A DNA stretch of 13,985 bases. It comes from an uncultured Oscillospiraceae bacterium. GTDB taxonomy: Bacteria; Bacillota; Clostridia; Oscillospirales; Ruminococcaceae. Below the pieces are notes generated by a model. It saw only the letters and a program-made list of their open reading frames with translations, was not told where the DNA came from and made no database searches. Location of the stretch: NCBI GenBank assembly GCA_910587135.1, contig CAJULF010000067.1:1-13985 (forward strand), written 5' to 3'. Positions 1 to 6,727 of this stretch are shown here, piece by piece. Every line of letters begins with the position of its first letter. Position 1 is the stretch's first letter. The position numbers and the translations under genes are program-made.

Positions 1-22
1 GCATTTTTCAGGACTGTACATT

Positions 23-56
23 AGGAGGTTTATGTTACATGTAACATAAACCTCCT
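23..56. repeat. 34-bp perfect palindrome at the RT break point
   Basis: The left arm AGGAGGTTTATGTTACA is followed immediately by its exact reverse complement, with no spacer. The minus-strand RT codons for GG (GGAGGT) form one end of it, and the RT stop codon lies within it. A perfect spacer-less palindrome where a protein family suddenly loses similarity suggests a fold-back join, either real (inverted duplication) or an assembly or amplification artefact. Confidence 0.9.
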
Positions 57-736
57 TGCGGTGTGCCCTTTGTAGAATATTGTGTGCTGCCGTCCGGCAT
101 AACAATCGGCGCTTTCAGCATAGCCTTTATCACACATATCAGTTGTTTATCCCTTATTCCCATTGCCCATATCTGCCGTATCAGTTTATGATGATTTACG
201 TTATCAAAGAAACCTTTGATATCAACATCAACAACAACATGCAAATTTTGCTTTTGCACCATGCGATAGCATTGTGCCAATGCGTGTTCCGCCGACCGAT
301 TAGGTCTGAAACCGTTGCTCCTTTCGTGAAATTTTGCTTCACAGACAGGTTCAAGAACCTGCAGGACGCATTGCTGTACCAATCGGTCGATTATAGTCGG
401 TATTCCCAGCGGTCTGGTTTTCCCGTTCGGCTTTGGGATTTCCACTCGCCTTACAGCTTTCGGCTTGTAGAATTGTAATTTTCTCCGAATTATTTCAACA
501 AGTTTTTCGGCGGGCATTTTCTCAATATCTTTGATATTAAGCCTGTCCACGCCGCTTGTGCGACCGCCCGAATTGCGTTTGATATTTCTGTATGCAAGCC
601 TTATATTTTCCTCCGAGGATATAATTTCCATAAGGTTAGTGAAAACATCACCCTGTTTGCTTTTTGCATATAATTTATCAAAGCAATCCTGCAAGTCGTA
701 ATATTCCGAATGTCTTAGCTTGTTCTTCTTTGTCAT
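35..736 (-). CDS. ltrA: Group II intron reverse transcriptase/maturase, truncated after RT motif 4
   Basis: A LtrA-like intron-encoded protein of 233 residues, where the family is usually 400-600. The ATG at 736 is preferred over the upstream TTG at 742 because GGGGGAG lies a proper distance before it. The visible N-terminal RT blocks are SGVDRLNI, the KPNGKTRPLGIPTIIDRLVQQ block, HERSNGFRPNRSAEHAL, VVDVDIKGFFDNVNH (first catalytic Asp) and GTPQGG. The frame then reads LCYM and stops with TAA inside a perfect palindrome. The YADD motif, the maturase (X) domain and any endonuclease domain are missing, so this protein cannot be an active RT. Either the gene is broken by a rearrangement or the contig is chimeric here. 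If genuine, intron splicing would need a maturase supplied in trans. Confidence 0.9.
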   Translation of the reverse strand: MTKKNKLRHSEYYDLQDCFDKLYAKSKQGDVFTNLMEIISSEENIRLAYRNIKRNSGGRTSGVDRLNIKDIEKMPAEKLVEIIRRKLQFYKPKAVRRVEIPKPNGKTRPLGIPTIIDRLVQQCVLQVLEPVCEAKFHERSNGFRPNRSAEHALAQCYRMVQKQNLHVVVDVDIKGFFDNVNHHKLIRQIWAMGIRDKQLICVIKAMLKAPIVMPDGSTQYSTKGTPQGGLCYM

Positions 737-742
737 AGGCAA

Positions 743-1460
743 CTCCCCCTTCGGGTTTGTTTTTCTCGGATAAAATCCTAGTCGTACTCGAAGCTATGAA
801 TTTTGATACCTATGATTACTTTTGTAATACTGACTTGTGGCTGTCCCTCCGTTTTCCATTACAGAAAATATCAACGGTAATGCCACTACTTTGCCCACAA
901 TCAGATTGGCTTATTGTTCTTCATCCAAACCGCATTTCTGCGTATTGTAGGCTGCCACGTTCCGATAATCCTATCTATGCATATGCACTTAGGCGCCTGC
1001 TCTGAGCCTGACAGCTTGGAGATGCCTTTAACATCACGGGGTATTTTATAACACCAAAATTTACTTTACCCCACCGTCACCACACTGCGGTGGTACACAC
1101 ATTTCTATGTGTTGGAAGTATAGACCCGTACATTCACAGGTTCGTCAGACGTTTCCGTCATTCTCGCCGTATGCATTTTATAGACCCCCGACCTATGGGA
1201 TACACCATTCACCTCTGAACAGCTTTCGTTTTACTTTCGTAAATTACGGTATCTTTCAGCCGACTTCACCGAGCTTTTGACAAAGCCAATTTCTCAACCT
1301 TGCCAATCGGAGTATCAGGGGAAGCGTTTCAAGGCGTTACCCTCTCATTCCACTTCTCGGATTATCAGTTCTATGAAACTGACCGTATAAACTCCTTTCA
1401 ATTTTATACTTTTATTTTACAGCTTCACGCCTAACCTTTTCAGTTAGGAACGTGTCGCAC
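743..1460 (-). ncRNA. Group II intron RNA, 5' domains (I to early IV)
   Basis: This 718-nt stretch carries no convincing gene. The one open frame of note, on the plus strand at 757-1005, lacks a ribosome binding site and family resemblance. Its place between the GTGCGACACG splice-site motif and the RT start is that of the ribozyme core. On the minus strand it has several short GC-rich stem candidates with GAAA-like loops (for example around 1200-1260), as expected for domain I, but I have not folded it. The RT gene begins in what would be the domain IV loop. If it splices, it would restore the VirD4 message. Confidence 0.7.
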
Positions 1461-2508
1461 TCGCGTCCTCCTCGGGTAATACAAGGTATATTGCAGATTT
1501 TTGGTTGCAGAATTCCTCAACATCGATTGATGTGTCAAAACATAAAATCTGCTCCAACTCAGAATCGATGAACGAGTTCAGACGCGATAGTGCAGTAGAC
1601 ATTACGCTAGCCATAGCCTGATCGGACGAGTTAAGCGCTGCGCCCGCGAACCAACGCGCCTTATGCTCACCGGGAAGTTTATCGATCAGTATTTGGAAAC
1701 GAGATACACCTTTTGTACCTGACGGTGCAAGCAAATCCTGTATTAGTTTGAACACACTGATTATATGTCGTTTCTCTGGAGGACAAAATTCCGCTATAAG
1801 CAATATGACAGCCGTTAGCAGGCCTTCCGCCGCCTCATAGAAGAATGCGTTCTGTCCCATGTTAGATACATCGCCATCCGCCGAGATTATGGTCTTGGCG
1901 GTTATTTTTGCAAACTTTTCAGATTTCGCTTTGTATTCAAGTTTGTTTTCAGCCTTATACATATCCATGTACTTATTTACGAGGTAAAGCATATTATAAC
2001 CACTGCTTCGTGTTGGATTTCGCAGATCAATAACCGAAATCTTATAATCGTAATATTTTTCGGCTATAGTTGCGGTGTTGCGATAGAGATCGCCCTTGCT
2101 ATCGGTGGTAACAAAACTCATTCCTGCCGCACAGCAGTATTCTATATTTGGATAGAGAAAGTTTGCAGTTTTGCCGACACCGGACGCGCCGATCATCAGA
2201 GTGTGGATATCCGCGTCATCTACAAGTGCGGTCATTGACCCCGCGCGATCCACACAGCCAACGATCAGACCGTCCACGCTCGGGAGCTGCTCTCCGCTGC
2301 GCCACAAACGGGGCAAATAGGGTATTTGTTTGTAGGTTCGGGTAACCTCGCCTTTGGTTGCAAACCGCGCCGTACCGTGCTGTCCGTTGCCGACGGGCTT
2401 ATTCGGAATTCCCTTTAGGGAATAGTGTTCGCCAATAGCGGCGATTATTGCTACTACAAGAAAAAATGCTCCGCACAGGCAGAGCAGAAAAATTTGTGTT
2501 GTGTTCAT
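1444..2508 (-). CDS. virD4: VirD4/TraG-type coupling protein, N-terminal exon interrupted by group II intron
   Basis: The type IV coupling protein is an inner-membrane ATPase that brings the relaxase-DNA complex to the conjugation channel. Visible features are an N-terminal hydrophobic segment (about residues 5-25), the family signature HGTARFATKGEV near residues 44-55, Walker A GASGVGKT at 107-114, and a segment AIYLVLPEEDA near 339-349 that is typical of the family shortly before its conserved later motifs. Full-length relatives are near 600 residues. Here the native frame stops matching after residue 349 at the intron 5' end (1460), and the last residues and the TAA come from intron sequence. 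The Shine-Dalgarno GAAAGGA lies at the end of the upstream SLOG gene, 10 bp away, so the two are probably co-transcribed. Without splicing, the element should be transfer-defective. Confidence 0.88.
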   Translation of the reverse strand: MNTTQIFLLCLCGAFFLVVAIIAAIGEHYSLKGIPNKPVGNGQHGTARFATKGEVTRTYKQIPYLPRLWRSGEQLPSVDGLIVGCVDRAGSMTALVDDADIHTLMIGASGVGKTANFLYPNIEYCCAAGMSFVTTDSKGDLYRNTATIAEKYYDYKISVIDLRNPTRSSGYNMLYLVNKYMDMYKAENKLEYKAKSEKFAKITAKTIISADGDVSNMGQNAFFYEAAEGLLTAVILLIAEFCPPEKRHIISVFKLIQDLLAPSGTKGVSRFQILIDKLPGEHKARWFAGAALNSSDQAMASVMSTALSRLNSFIDSELEQILCFDTSIDVEEFCNQKSAIYLVLPEEDASATRS

Positions 2509-2518
2509 CGTTTTCCTT

Positions 2519-2992
2519 TCATAATCGGAGTATATTCAACCCCCGCTGTTCGGCGTAATTCACCGTATAGAACGTACCGCCGTGCTGCTCCTGAAGGTAG
2601 CAGATGAGATATGCGCTGTTATCGACCATATGTCGGTTGCGGTCAAACATACAACTGTTTGTGTATCTCGGTGACAGTACACGCACCTTGTCAGCCTGCC
2701 TGAGAGTCTCAAAATATCGCCGCTTCTGTTCCTCGTTCCATTTCAGCGATTGTTCCTCCGGCGGGCAGGGTAGAACCATTACCAGCCTTATATGCGGATA
2801 GTCCTCTTTCAGTTTTAGAACCGTAGTCGCCGCGAGTGCATCAAAACCGACCGCACCTCCATTGCCAAAGAATACGACTCCGCGGTCAATCAGCGTTATC
2901 ATTGCTCTTTCAAGACTTGCACACAACTCGGAGCAGTCCTCCGGCAGCTTGCGGTGTCCGGAGAAACAAGCAACTTCTGTTTTTTCAATCAT
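2519..2992 (-). CDS. SLOG-superfamily protein (DUF1273/YpsA-like)
   Basis: A protein of 157 residues. The ATG at 2992 is chosen over longer upstream frames because GGGGGT precedes it and similarity begins at MIEKTEVACFSGHRKLP. The N-terminal CFSGHRKLP and the glycine-rich GNGGAVGFDALAA are hallmarks of the Rossmann-like SLOG fold, which binds nucleotide-type ligands. The C-terminal half has RYTNSCMFDRNRHMVDNSAYLICY, also usual for the family. Proteins of this family are common ICE accessory genes, and their exact role is not established; a sensing or nucleotide-signalling function is only a family-level inference. The gene has a perfect consensus promoter and sits directly upstream of virD4 in the same direction. 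Confidence 0.82.
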   Translation of the reverse strand: MIEKTEVACFSGHRKLPEDCSELCASLERAMITLIDRGVVFFGNGGAVGFDALAATTVLKLKEDYPHIRLVMVLPCPPEEQSLKWNEEQKRRYFETLRQADKVRVLSPRYTNSCMFDRNRHMVDNSAYLICYLQEQHGGTFYTVNYAEQRGLNILRL

Positions 2993-3023
2993 AATTAACC
3001 CCCGTTCTTTACTTCTAAATACA

Positions 3024-3052
3024 ATTATAGGACTATTTGTCCTATTTGTCAA
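3024..3052 (-). promoter_or_regulatory. Sigma-A promoter for the SLOG-virD4 transcript
   Basis: On the minus strand TTGACA (3052-3047) is followed by a 17-bp spacer and TATAAT (3029-3024), an exact consensus. The spacer is largely filled by the dyad at 3027-3045, so binding of a dimeric repressor there would block the promoter. Confidence 0.8.
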
Positions 3053-3064
3053 TATGACATATTG
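3027..3064. promoter_or_regulatory. Two adjacent operator-like dyads between SLOG and XRE genes
   Basis: The first dyad is ATAGGAC-tattt-GTCCTAT (3027-3045), a perfect 7-bp inverted repeat overlapping the minus-strand -10 box and spacer. The second is CAATATG-a-CATATTG (3050-3064), a perfect 7-bp inverted repeat overlapping the minus-strand -35 box. On the plus strand a TATAAT lies at 3073-3078, ahead of the XRE gene. The layout is that of a divergent promoter pair controlled by the adjacent XRE protein; which dyad it binds is inferred, not shown. Confidence 0.6.
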
Positions 3065-3095
3065 TACAGTATTATAATTGACATGAGGTGTTTTT

Positions 3096-3308
3096 ATGAT
3101 ATTGAAGATAAAAGATTTACGGGAAGACAACGATTTAACGCAAGCGCAAATTGCAGACATTTTGATGTGCGATCAATCTTTGTACTCTAAATATGAGCGT
3201 GGTGAAAGGGATATACCTCTCAGGTTGTTAATTATTCTTTCCGAATATTACAACGTAAGTCTTGATTATCTAGTTGGCAGAACAAACAAAAAAGATATCA
3301 ACATATAA
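3096..3308 (+). CDS. XRE-family helix-turn-helix repressor-like protein
   Basis: A 70-residue protein that is essentially one HTH_3/Cro-C1 domain. It reads KIKDLREDNDLTQAQIADIL (helices 1-2), SLYSKYERGERDIPL (recognition helix) and LSEYYNVSLDYLVGRT (helices 4-5). GAGGTG precedes the ATG at a normal distance, and TATAAT lies at 3073-3078. There is no C-terminal peptidase or ligand domain, so it is a minimal repressor or anti-repressor. It is divergent from the SLOG-virD4 unit, and the intervening 103 bp hold two perfect dyads, so it most likely regulates that promoter and its own. Its 3' end overlaps the convergent primase-like gene by 11 bp. Confidence 0.88.
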   Translation: MILKIKDLREDNDLTQAQIADILMCDQSLYSKYERGERDIPLRLLIILSEYYNVSLDYLVGRTNKKDINI

Positions 3309-4695
3309 ACCGTGGCTCGTCCGAGGGTGATTCCTCGGATGTTTCAGTTTGTTCGTAGTGTTGAACAAGTGTTTCTTCTGATGCTAACCGCATGGTGCAG
3401 TCGGCTATATCATACAGCTTTCTTGCTGTAGTTTTCAGATCGGCAATGGTCTGCGATGGCTTACGAAGCTGCTCCAGACCAACTGTCAGTGCATTTTGCA
3501 GTTTACCAAGCTTTGTCGCTATTGTTCCTTTGTCTTGGTAGCATTTATACTCATTGGCAAGCCGATTTTTCATTTTGTCTAGCGGAAATTCCTCTCCCGC
3601 TATTTTCAAAAAATGCTCACTCGCCGCAACAGAAAACTCCGCTAACCTTACTCGGTCGGCGGAGTTGTAAGCGGCTATAAGGTCGTTGGCTATTCGGTTC
3701 GGGTTGATCTTCATCTCGTTCAGCTCGGCAACGCTCTGCAAATACAGTTCCTTTCGCTCATGAGGAACGGCGGGAAGATATTCCGCACCGTAACGCTGCT
3801 TGAGCATTTCGTTCCAATCTTTCTGTTGTGGAGCAAGCCGATATATTTCCGTGTACCCTTTCTCAGCGAGAATATCCCGGAGACGTTCCGCAGCTTCAAT
3901 GCCGCCCTCATCATTGTCGGTGCATAAGCACACTTGCCGCAGTTTGGGGTGATTCTCCAACGCTTTCAGCACGGCACTCTCATACACACCGTTCATGGCG
4001 ATGTAGCTGTGCTGCTGCCAATCCTTTTGGTACAGCGTAATAAACGATAGCATATCTATCGGAGCCTCAAAAACAAACAGCTTCTCGTCATTTCCGAAAT
4101 GAGAGAAGCTGTACTTTGTATCCGAGTTTGCGACCGTTATGCGGAATGTCTTTCCGAAGCTGAGAGTGGAGCGTACCGAGGCTTGCCTGGGATTGCCGTT
4201 CTCATCTGTGCCAACGAACACGACATTGTGATACTTGCTGTCCTCGTAGACCTTGTGTTCATGAGCAAAGTGCGAAATAATATCCGGCGAGATGAAACGC
4301 TGCTTGGTAAGATACGCAAACACCCTCCGCATATCGCTGTTGGCTTCGGGCAGCTCAAACGGTTTCACAATAGGCTTGGGAGGTTCATGCGAAACAGAAC
4401 GCACGGTTTGAGCGCTGCAATGTCCGCCGAGAAGTTCGATCACGGAATCCTGAAAGGAAAAACCGAGAAACTCCTGCAGAAACTTAACTGCATAACCGCC
4501 GCGCTGATTTTTGTGATCGTACCACTTGCCGCCGTGGATCGTCACGCTGTCATGCGTTCCGCTGCCGTCCGTGTAGATGTACTTGTAGGTCGAGCCGACC
4601 TTTTTTACCTGCTCCCCATGACTTTGAAGAAATGAAACCAAATCGGCAGTATTCGCGCGGTATAGATCATCATCGGAAAAATTGATGTAGGGCAT
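3298..4695 (-). CDS. DUF3991/Toprim-domain primase-like protein
   Basis: A protein of 465 residues from the ATG at 4695, which has GGAAAGGAAG just upstream; the longer in-frame start at 4746 has no comparable site. The N-terminal third resembles the DUF3991 region of ICE primase-like proteins (GGKWYDHKNQRGGYAVKFL, near residues 55-73). A Toprim fold follows, with the glutamate motif VFEAPIDMLSF (Glu near 210) and the acidic motif CTDNDEGG (Asp near 260 and 262), both needed for metal binding in this fold. The last ~130 residues are predicted helical and unassigned. The family is usual in mobile elements of Clostridia and is thought to act in DNA processing or priming after transfer; that role is inferred. 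No canonical zinc-binding cysteine cluster is obvious. Confidence 0.82.
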   Translation of the reverse strand: MPYINFSDDDLYRANTADLVSFLQSHGEQVKKVGSTYKYIYTDGSGTHDSVTIHGGKWYDHKNQRGGYAVKFLQEFLGFSFQDSVIELLGGHCSAQTVRSVSHEPPKPIVKPFELPEANSDMRRVFAYLTKQRFISPDIISHFAHEHKVYEDSKYHNVVFVGTDENGNPRQASVRSTLSFGKTFRITVANSDTKYSFSHFGNDEKLFVFEAPIDMLSFITLYQKDWQQHSYIAMNGVYESAVLKALENHPKLRQVCLCTDNDEGGIEAAERLRDILAEKGYTEIYRLAPQQKDWNEMLKQRYGAEYLPAVPHERKELYLQSVAELNEMKINPNRIANDLIAAYNSADRVRLAEFSVAASEHFLKIAGEEFPLDKMKNRLANEYKCYQDKGTIATKLGKLQNALTVGLEQLRKPSQTIADLKTTARKLYDIADCTMRLASEETLVQHYEQTETSEESPSDEPRFIC

Positions 4696-4711
4696 AAAAA
4701 ACTTCCTTTCC

Positions 4712-4735
4712 CCAATATAAAATATTTTATATTGG
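4712..4735. promoter_or_regulatory. 24-bp perfect palindrome upstream of the primase-like gene
   Basis: The arm CCAATATAAAAT is followed directly by its exact reverse complement, ending 17 bp before the start codon and next to the Shine-Dalgarno. It could be an operator, a leader hairpin with an A+T-rich stem, or a site for a replication protein. There is no T-run on either side placed to make it a terminator of the HTH gene. Function is open; the symmetry itself is exact. Confidence 0.6.
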
Positions 4736-4825
4736 TTACTTAGCATTGTAGGCTCATGATGAACCTATCCTAAGTCCACCAACAAGGCAGAATTTGCCCT
4801 TGTCAGTCAATATGTTTTAAAAAAA

Positions 4826-5089
4826 TTAAGGCGATCGCTCAACGAAATATAAATTCGATGAGTTGCCGCCCGACTGTCTGTATCTGCGCTCGCAACGAAT
4901 GTATTTCGCCTTTTCGAGATCGCCGAGCGCGCGTTTCACAGTGCTTTTGGACATTTTCAAGTCCTGTGCTATCGTATTGATGGCGGGGTAGCAGGAGCCG
5001 TCCTTTCCGGCACGGTCACGCAGATACATATACACCGCAATGGCGCGGTGCGGTAGGCTTGTAGAATAAATTTCACGATTATTTAACAA
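4826..5089 (-). CDS. Small helix-turn-helix protein of ICE type
   Basis: An 87-residue protein. The start is TTG at 5089, with AGGAGG about six bases upstream; the ATG seen between them runs into a stop within three codons. The sequence is a winged-HTH: IAVYMYLRDRAGKDGSCYPA, then INTIAQDLKMSKSTVKRAL as the helix-turn-helix, and a wing ending NSSNLYFVERS. This layout (HTH_36/replication-initiator-like) is common for small proteins next to Toprim genes in Clostridia ICEs, where they are probably DNA-binding regulators or replication accessories. It is upstream of the primase-like gene in the same direction (about 130 bp gap). The IS110 element lies immediately upstream and may have displaced its native promoter. 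Confidence 0.8.
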   Translation of the reverse strand: MLNNREIYSTSLPHRAIAVYMYLRDRAGKDGSCYPAINTIAQDLKMSKSTVKRALGDLEKAKYIRCERRYRQSGGNSSNLYFVERSP

Positions 5090-5143
5090 ATCATCCCTCC
5101 TGTTATAATATAATTACCGGCAAATCCACCTGTAAAAGAGTGG

Positions 5144-5172
5144 TAGACGGTACTCAAAGTTTAAGCTATAAT
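5144..5172 (+). promoter_or_regulatory. Probable promoter in the IS110 left end
   Basis: TAGACG (5144-5149), a 17-bp spacer and TATAAT (5167-5172) form a promoter with a perfect -10 and a 4/6 -35. It points at the ncRNA candidate and the transposase. In studied IS110 elements such as IS621 the promoter is assembled across the joined ends of the circle, so the -35 here may be native or contributed by flanking DNA. Confidence 0.5.
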
Positions 5173-5340
5173 GGAAGCAGTAATTGGACTGACGTTTTCC
5201 TCCTTGGGCTTGTGCGCCCGTAAGAAAGACCGTCATCTATGCTTCCGTTGTAGCGTTCGGTTAAGCAGGTTGAGCCGCCACATCAGCGCGTTCGTATCAC
5301 CCAACAGTCTGAATAGGCAATGAGTTTAGCATAGTTTCCC
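5173..5340 (+). ncRNA. Candidate IS110 bridge RNA
   Basis: The non-coding DNA upstream of the transposase contains a nested imperfect hairpin. Outer arms GGAAGCA (5173-5179) and TGCTTCC (5240-5246) enclose TGGAcTGACG (5185-5194) pairing with CGTCATCTA (5231-5239). This encloses CTTGGGC...GCCCgtAAG (5203-5224). A second stem CGGTT/AGCCG (5258-5262 with 5273-5277) has a 10-nt loop. IS110-group elements express a structured bridge RNA from this position, with loops that pair with target and donor DNA. One caution is that a start set by the -10 at 5167-5172 would fall near 5179, which would leave the outermost arm out of the transcript. The guide loops and the 3' end are not assigned. Confidence 0.5.
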
Positions 5341-5372
5341 GATTACAATAACAAACGCAAAGGAGAATTGCA

Positions 5373-6596
5373 ATGAACGCAGTAGGTATTGATGTTTCAA
5401 AAGGGAAAAGTACGGTTTCCATTATGCAGCCCCTTGGAGTAGTGGTGGCTTCGCCATTTGAGGTTTCACATAACGGGCAAGAGCTGAGGGAGCTCGTAGA
5501 GCGACTGAAGCTCTTGCCCGGCGAGACCAAAGCCGTTATGGAGTATACGGGAAATTATTATGAACCCATCGCCCAATATCTCCATAACGAGGGTATATAT
5601 GTTTCCGTAGTAAACGCAATGCTCCTGCATAACTACAGCGGAAACTCCATTCGCAAAGCCAAGACGGACAAGAAGGACACGGTTCGGATCGCACAATACG
5701 CGCTTGACCGCTGGCTCGATTTGCGTGAGTATATTCCCGATGATGAGATCCGCAGATCGCTGAAGCTTCTCAATCGGCAATATACAACGCTCTGCAAGGT
5801 CAGAACCATGCTGAATAACAATTTCATCTCATTGGTCGATCAGTCCTTCCCCGGTGTTAATAAGCTGTTCTCTTCGCCGCAGCGCGTTTCGGACGGACAC
5901 GTTAAATGGGTCGACTTTGTAATAAAATTCCCTCATTGCGATTGTGTCGGTAAAATACCGCGTTCCGCTTTCAAAGACAAGTATTACCGTTGGTGTAACA
6001 AGAACGGCTACTATTACTCCGAAAGCAAAGCGGATGCAATATATGACTATTCCAAAACGCTTGTTCCAACGCTCCCTAACAGCGATTACATATCCGTTTT
6101 GTTGGCGCAGTCCGCTGCGCAGCTTAACTGCGCCTTTGAAACTCTCTCGGAGCTTCAAAGGCAAATGACCGCACTTTCGGAACAGCTTCCCGAGCACAAC
6201 GTTGTTATGGAGATGTTCGGTGTTGGCAAGGTTCTCGCTCCGCAGTTAATTGCCGAGATTGGTGACACTCGCCGTAGCGTTTTCCGCGAAGCGGATAATG
6301 CGCACAGCCGCAAAGCAATCACTGCCTTTGCCAGACTTGACGCTCCACCGTATCAATCCGGAAACATTGACGTTAAGTCCAGAAGCATTTCCAAACGCGG
6401 TTCTCCGCATCTTCGCAAAACTCTTTTCCAAGTCGTATACGTAATTCTCAAGAACAGTCCCGAAAATGAACCCGTTTACCGATTTCTTGATAAAAAACGC
6501 GCCGAAGGCAAGCCATACAAAGTTTATATGATAGCCGCTGCCAACAAGTTTCTGCGCATTTATTACGCCAAAGTGAACAAGGCGCTTAACGCTTAA
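5373..6596 (+). CDS. IS110-family transposase (DEDD/serine recombinase)
   Basis: A 407-residue protein, normal for the family, with AGGAG seven bases before the ATG. The N-terminal RuvC-like domain shows the DEDD set: Asp7 in GIDVSKGK, Glu57 in VMEYTGNY, and Asp99 and Asp102 in TDKKDTVRIAQYA. The C-terminal Transposase_20 domain has MFGVGKVLAPQLIAEIGD (helix-hairpin-helix-like), then PPYQSGN with the probable catalytic Ser329, and ISKRGSPHLRKTLF. All key residues are present and the frame is open, so the protein is likely active. The family performs bridge-RNA-guided recombination. The gene is opposite in direction to the ICE backbone and convergent with the relaxase. Confidence 0.95.
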   Translation: MNAVGIDVSKGKSTVSIMQPLGVVVASPFEVSHNGQELRELVERLKLLPGETKAVMEYTGNYYEPIAQYLHNEGIYVSVVNAMLLHNYSGNSIRKAKTDKKDTVRIAQYALDRWLDLREYIPDDEIRRSLKLLNRQYTTLCKVRTMLNNNFISLVDQSFPGVNKLFSSPQRVSDGHVKWVDFVIKFPHCDCVGKIPRSAFKDKYYRWCNKNGYYYSESKADAIYDYSKTLVPTLPNSDYISVLLAQSAAQLNCAFETLSELQRQMTALSEQLPEHNVVMEMFGVGKVLAPQLIAEIGDTRRSVFREADNAHSRKAITAFARLDAPPYQSGNIDVKSRSISKRGSPHLRKTLFQVVYVILKNSPENEPVYRFLDKKRAEGKPYKVYMIAAANKFLRIYYAKVNKALNA

Positions 6597-6620
6597 TTAT
6601 CCGACTTAACAATCGCCATA

Positions 6621-6648
6621 ATCGTCGAAATTTTTCACCTTCGGCGAT
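6621..6648. terminator. Hairpin after the IS110 transposase, possible terminator
   Basis: ATCGTCGAA (6621-6629) pairs over 9 bp, with one G-U, with TTCGGCGAT (6640-6648); the loop is 10 nt. A run of six T follows at 6665-6670, which is further away than in a classical rho-independent terminator. It lies 24 bp past the transposase stop, between two convergent genes. The 6597-6727 gap otherwise holds only A+T-rich sequence. Confidence 0.4.
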
Positions 6649-6727
6649 CAGCTTTGCTATACCGTTTTTTCAATCCACAAAATTTTAAAAAATTTTTTAT
6701 TTTTTTCATTTTAGGGGTTGACTTTTG

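Larger units (their letters stand above)
1..1460 (-). mobile_element. Group II intron, 5' part (partial, runs out of the window)
   Basis: On the minus strand the VirD4 reading frame is broken at 1460 by GTGCGACACG, which matches the GUGYG 5' end of bacterial group II introns. About 720 nt without a plausible gene follow (743-1460), the normal size for RNA domains I-IV upstream of an intron-encoded protein, and then a LtrA-type reverse transcriptase starts at 736. The exon just upstream ends GAGGACGCGA; its last bases would be IBS1. Domains V/VI and the 3' splice site are not in the window. The intron assignment is secure from the RT plus the 5' motif; the exact 5' base is inferred from the motif and the point where VirD4 similarity stops. 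I did not manage to place EBS1/EBS2. Confidence 0.82.
5140..6670 (+). mobile_element. IS110-family insertion element (ends approximate)
   Basis: The element consists of a DEDD transposase with about 230 bp of non-coding sequence before it and roughly 75-130 bp after it. IS110 elements have no terminal inverted repeats and leave only a tiny core duplication, so the ends cannot be fixed from one copy. The left limit must lie upstream of the ncRNA candidate (about 5130-5165) and right of the HTH gene's ribosome binding site (5095). The right limit lies between the transposase stop (6596) and the relaxase stop (6728). A shared AATCCAC at 5123-5129 and 6672-6678 may mark or merely mimic the core. 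Confidence 0.75.

Noticed and set aside
35..736. The reverse transcriptase as a retron or DGR enzyme
   Set aside because: The RT blocks and the 5' GTGCG junction in an interrupted gene are those of a group II intron. No msr/msd-like or template-repeat structure was seen.
757..1005. Plus-strand ORF within the intron
   Set aside because: It lies in the group II intron ribozyme region, lacks a ribosome binding site and has no recognisable protein features.
4099..4635. A 178-residue plus-strand ORF
   Set aside because: It is antisense to the Toprim gene, with no promoter or ribosome binding site, and the minus frame has clear family motifs.
5123..6678. AATCCAC at 5123-5129 and 6672-6678 as a target-site duplication of the IS
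   Set aside because: IS110 elements duplicate at most a very short core, and a chance 7-bp match between two ~130-bp stretches is about what one expects. Kept only as a hint for the ends.
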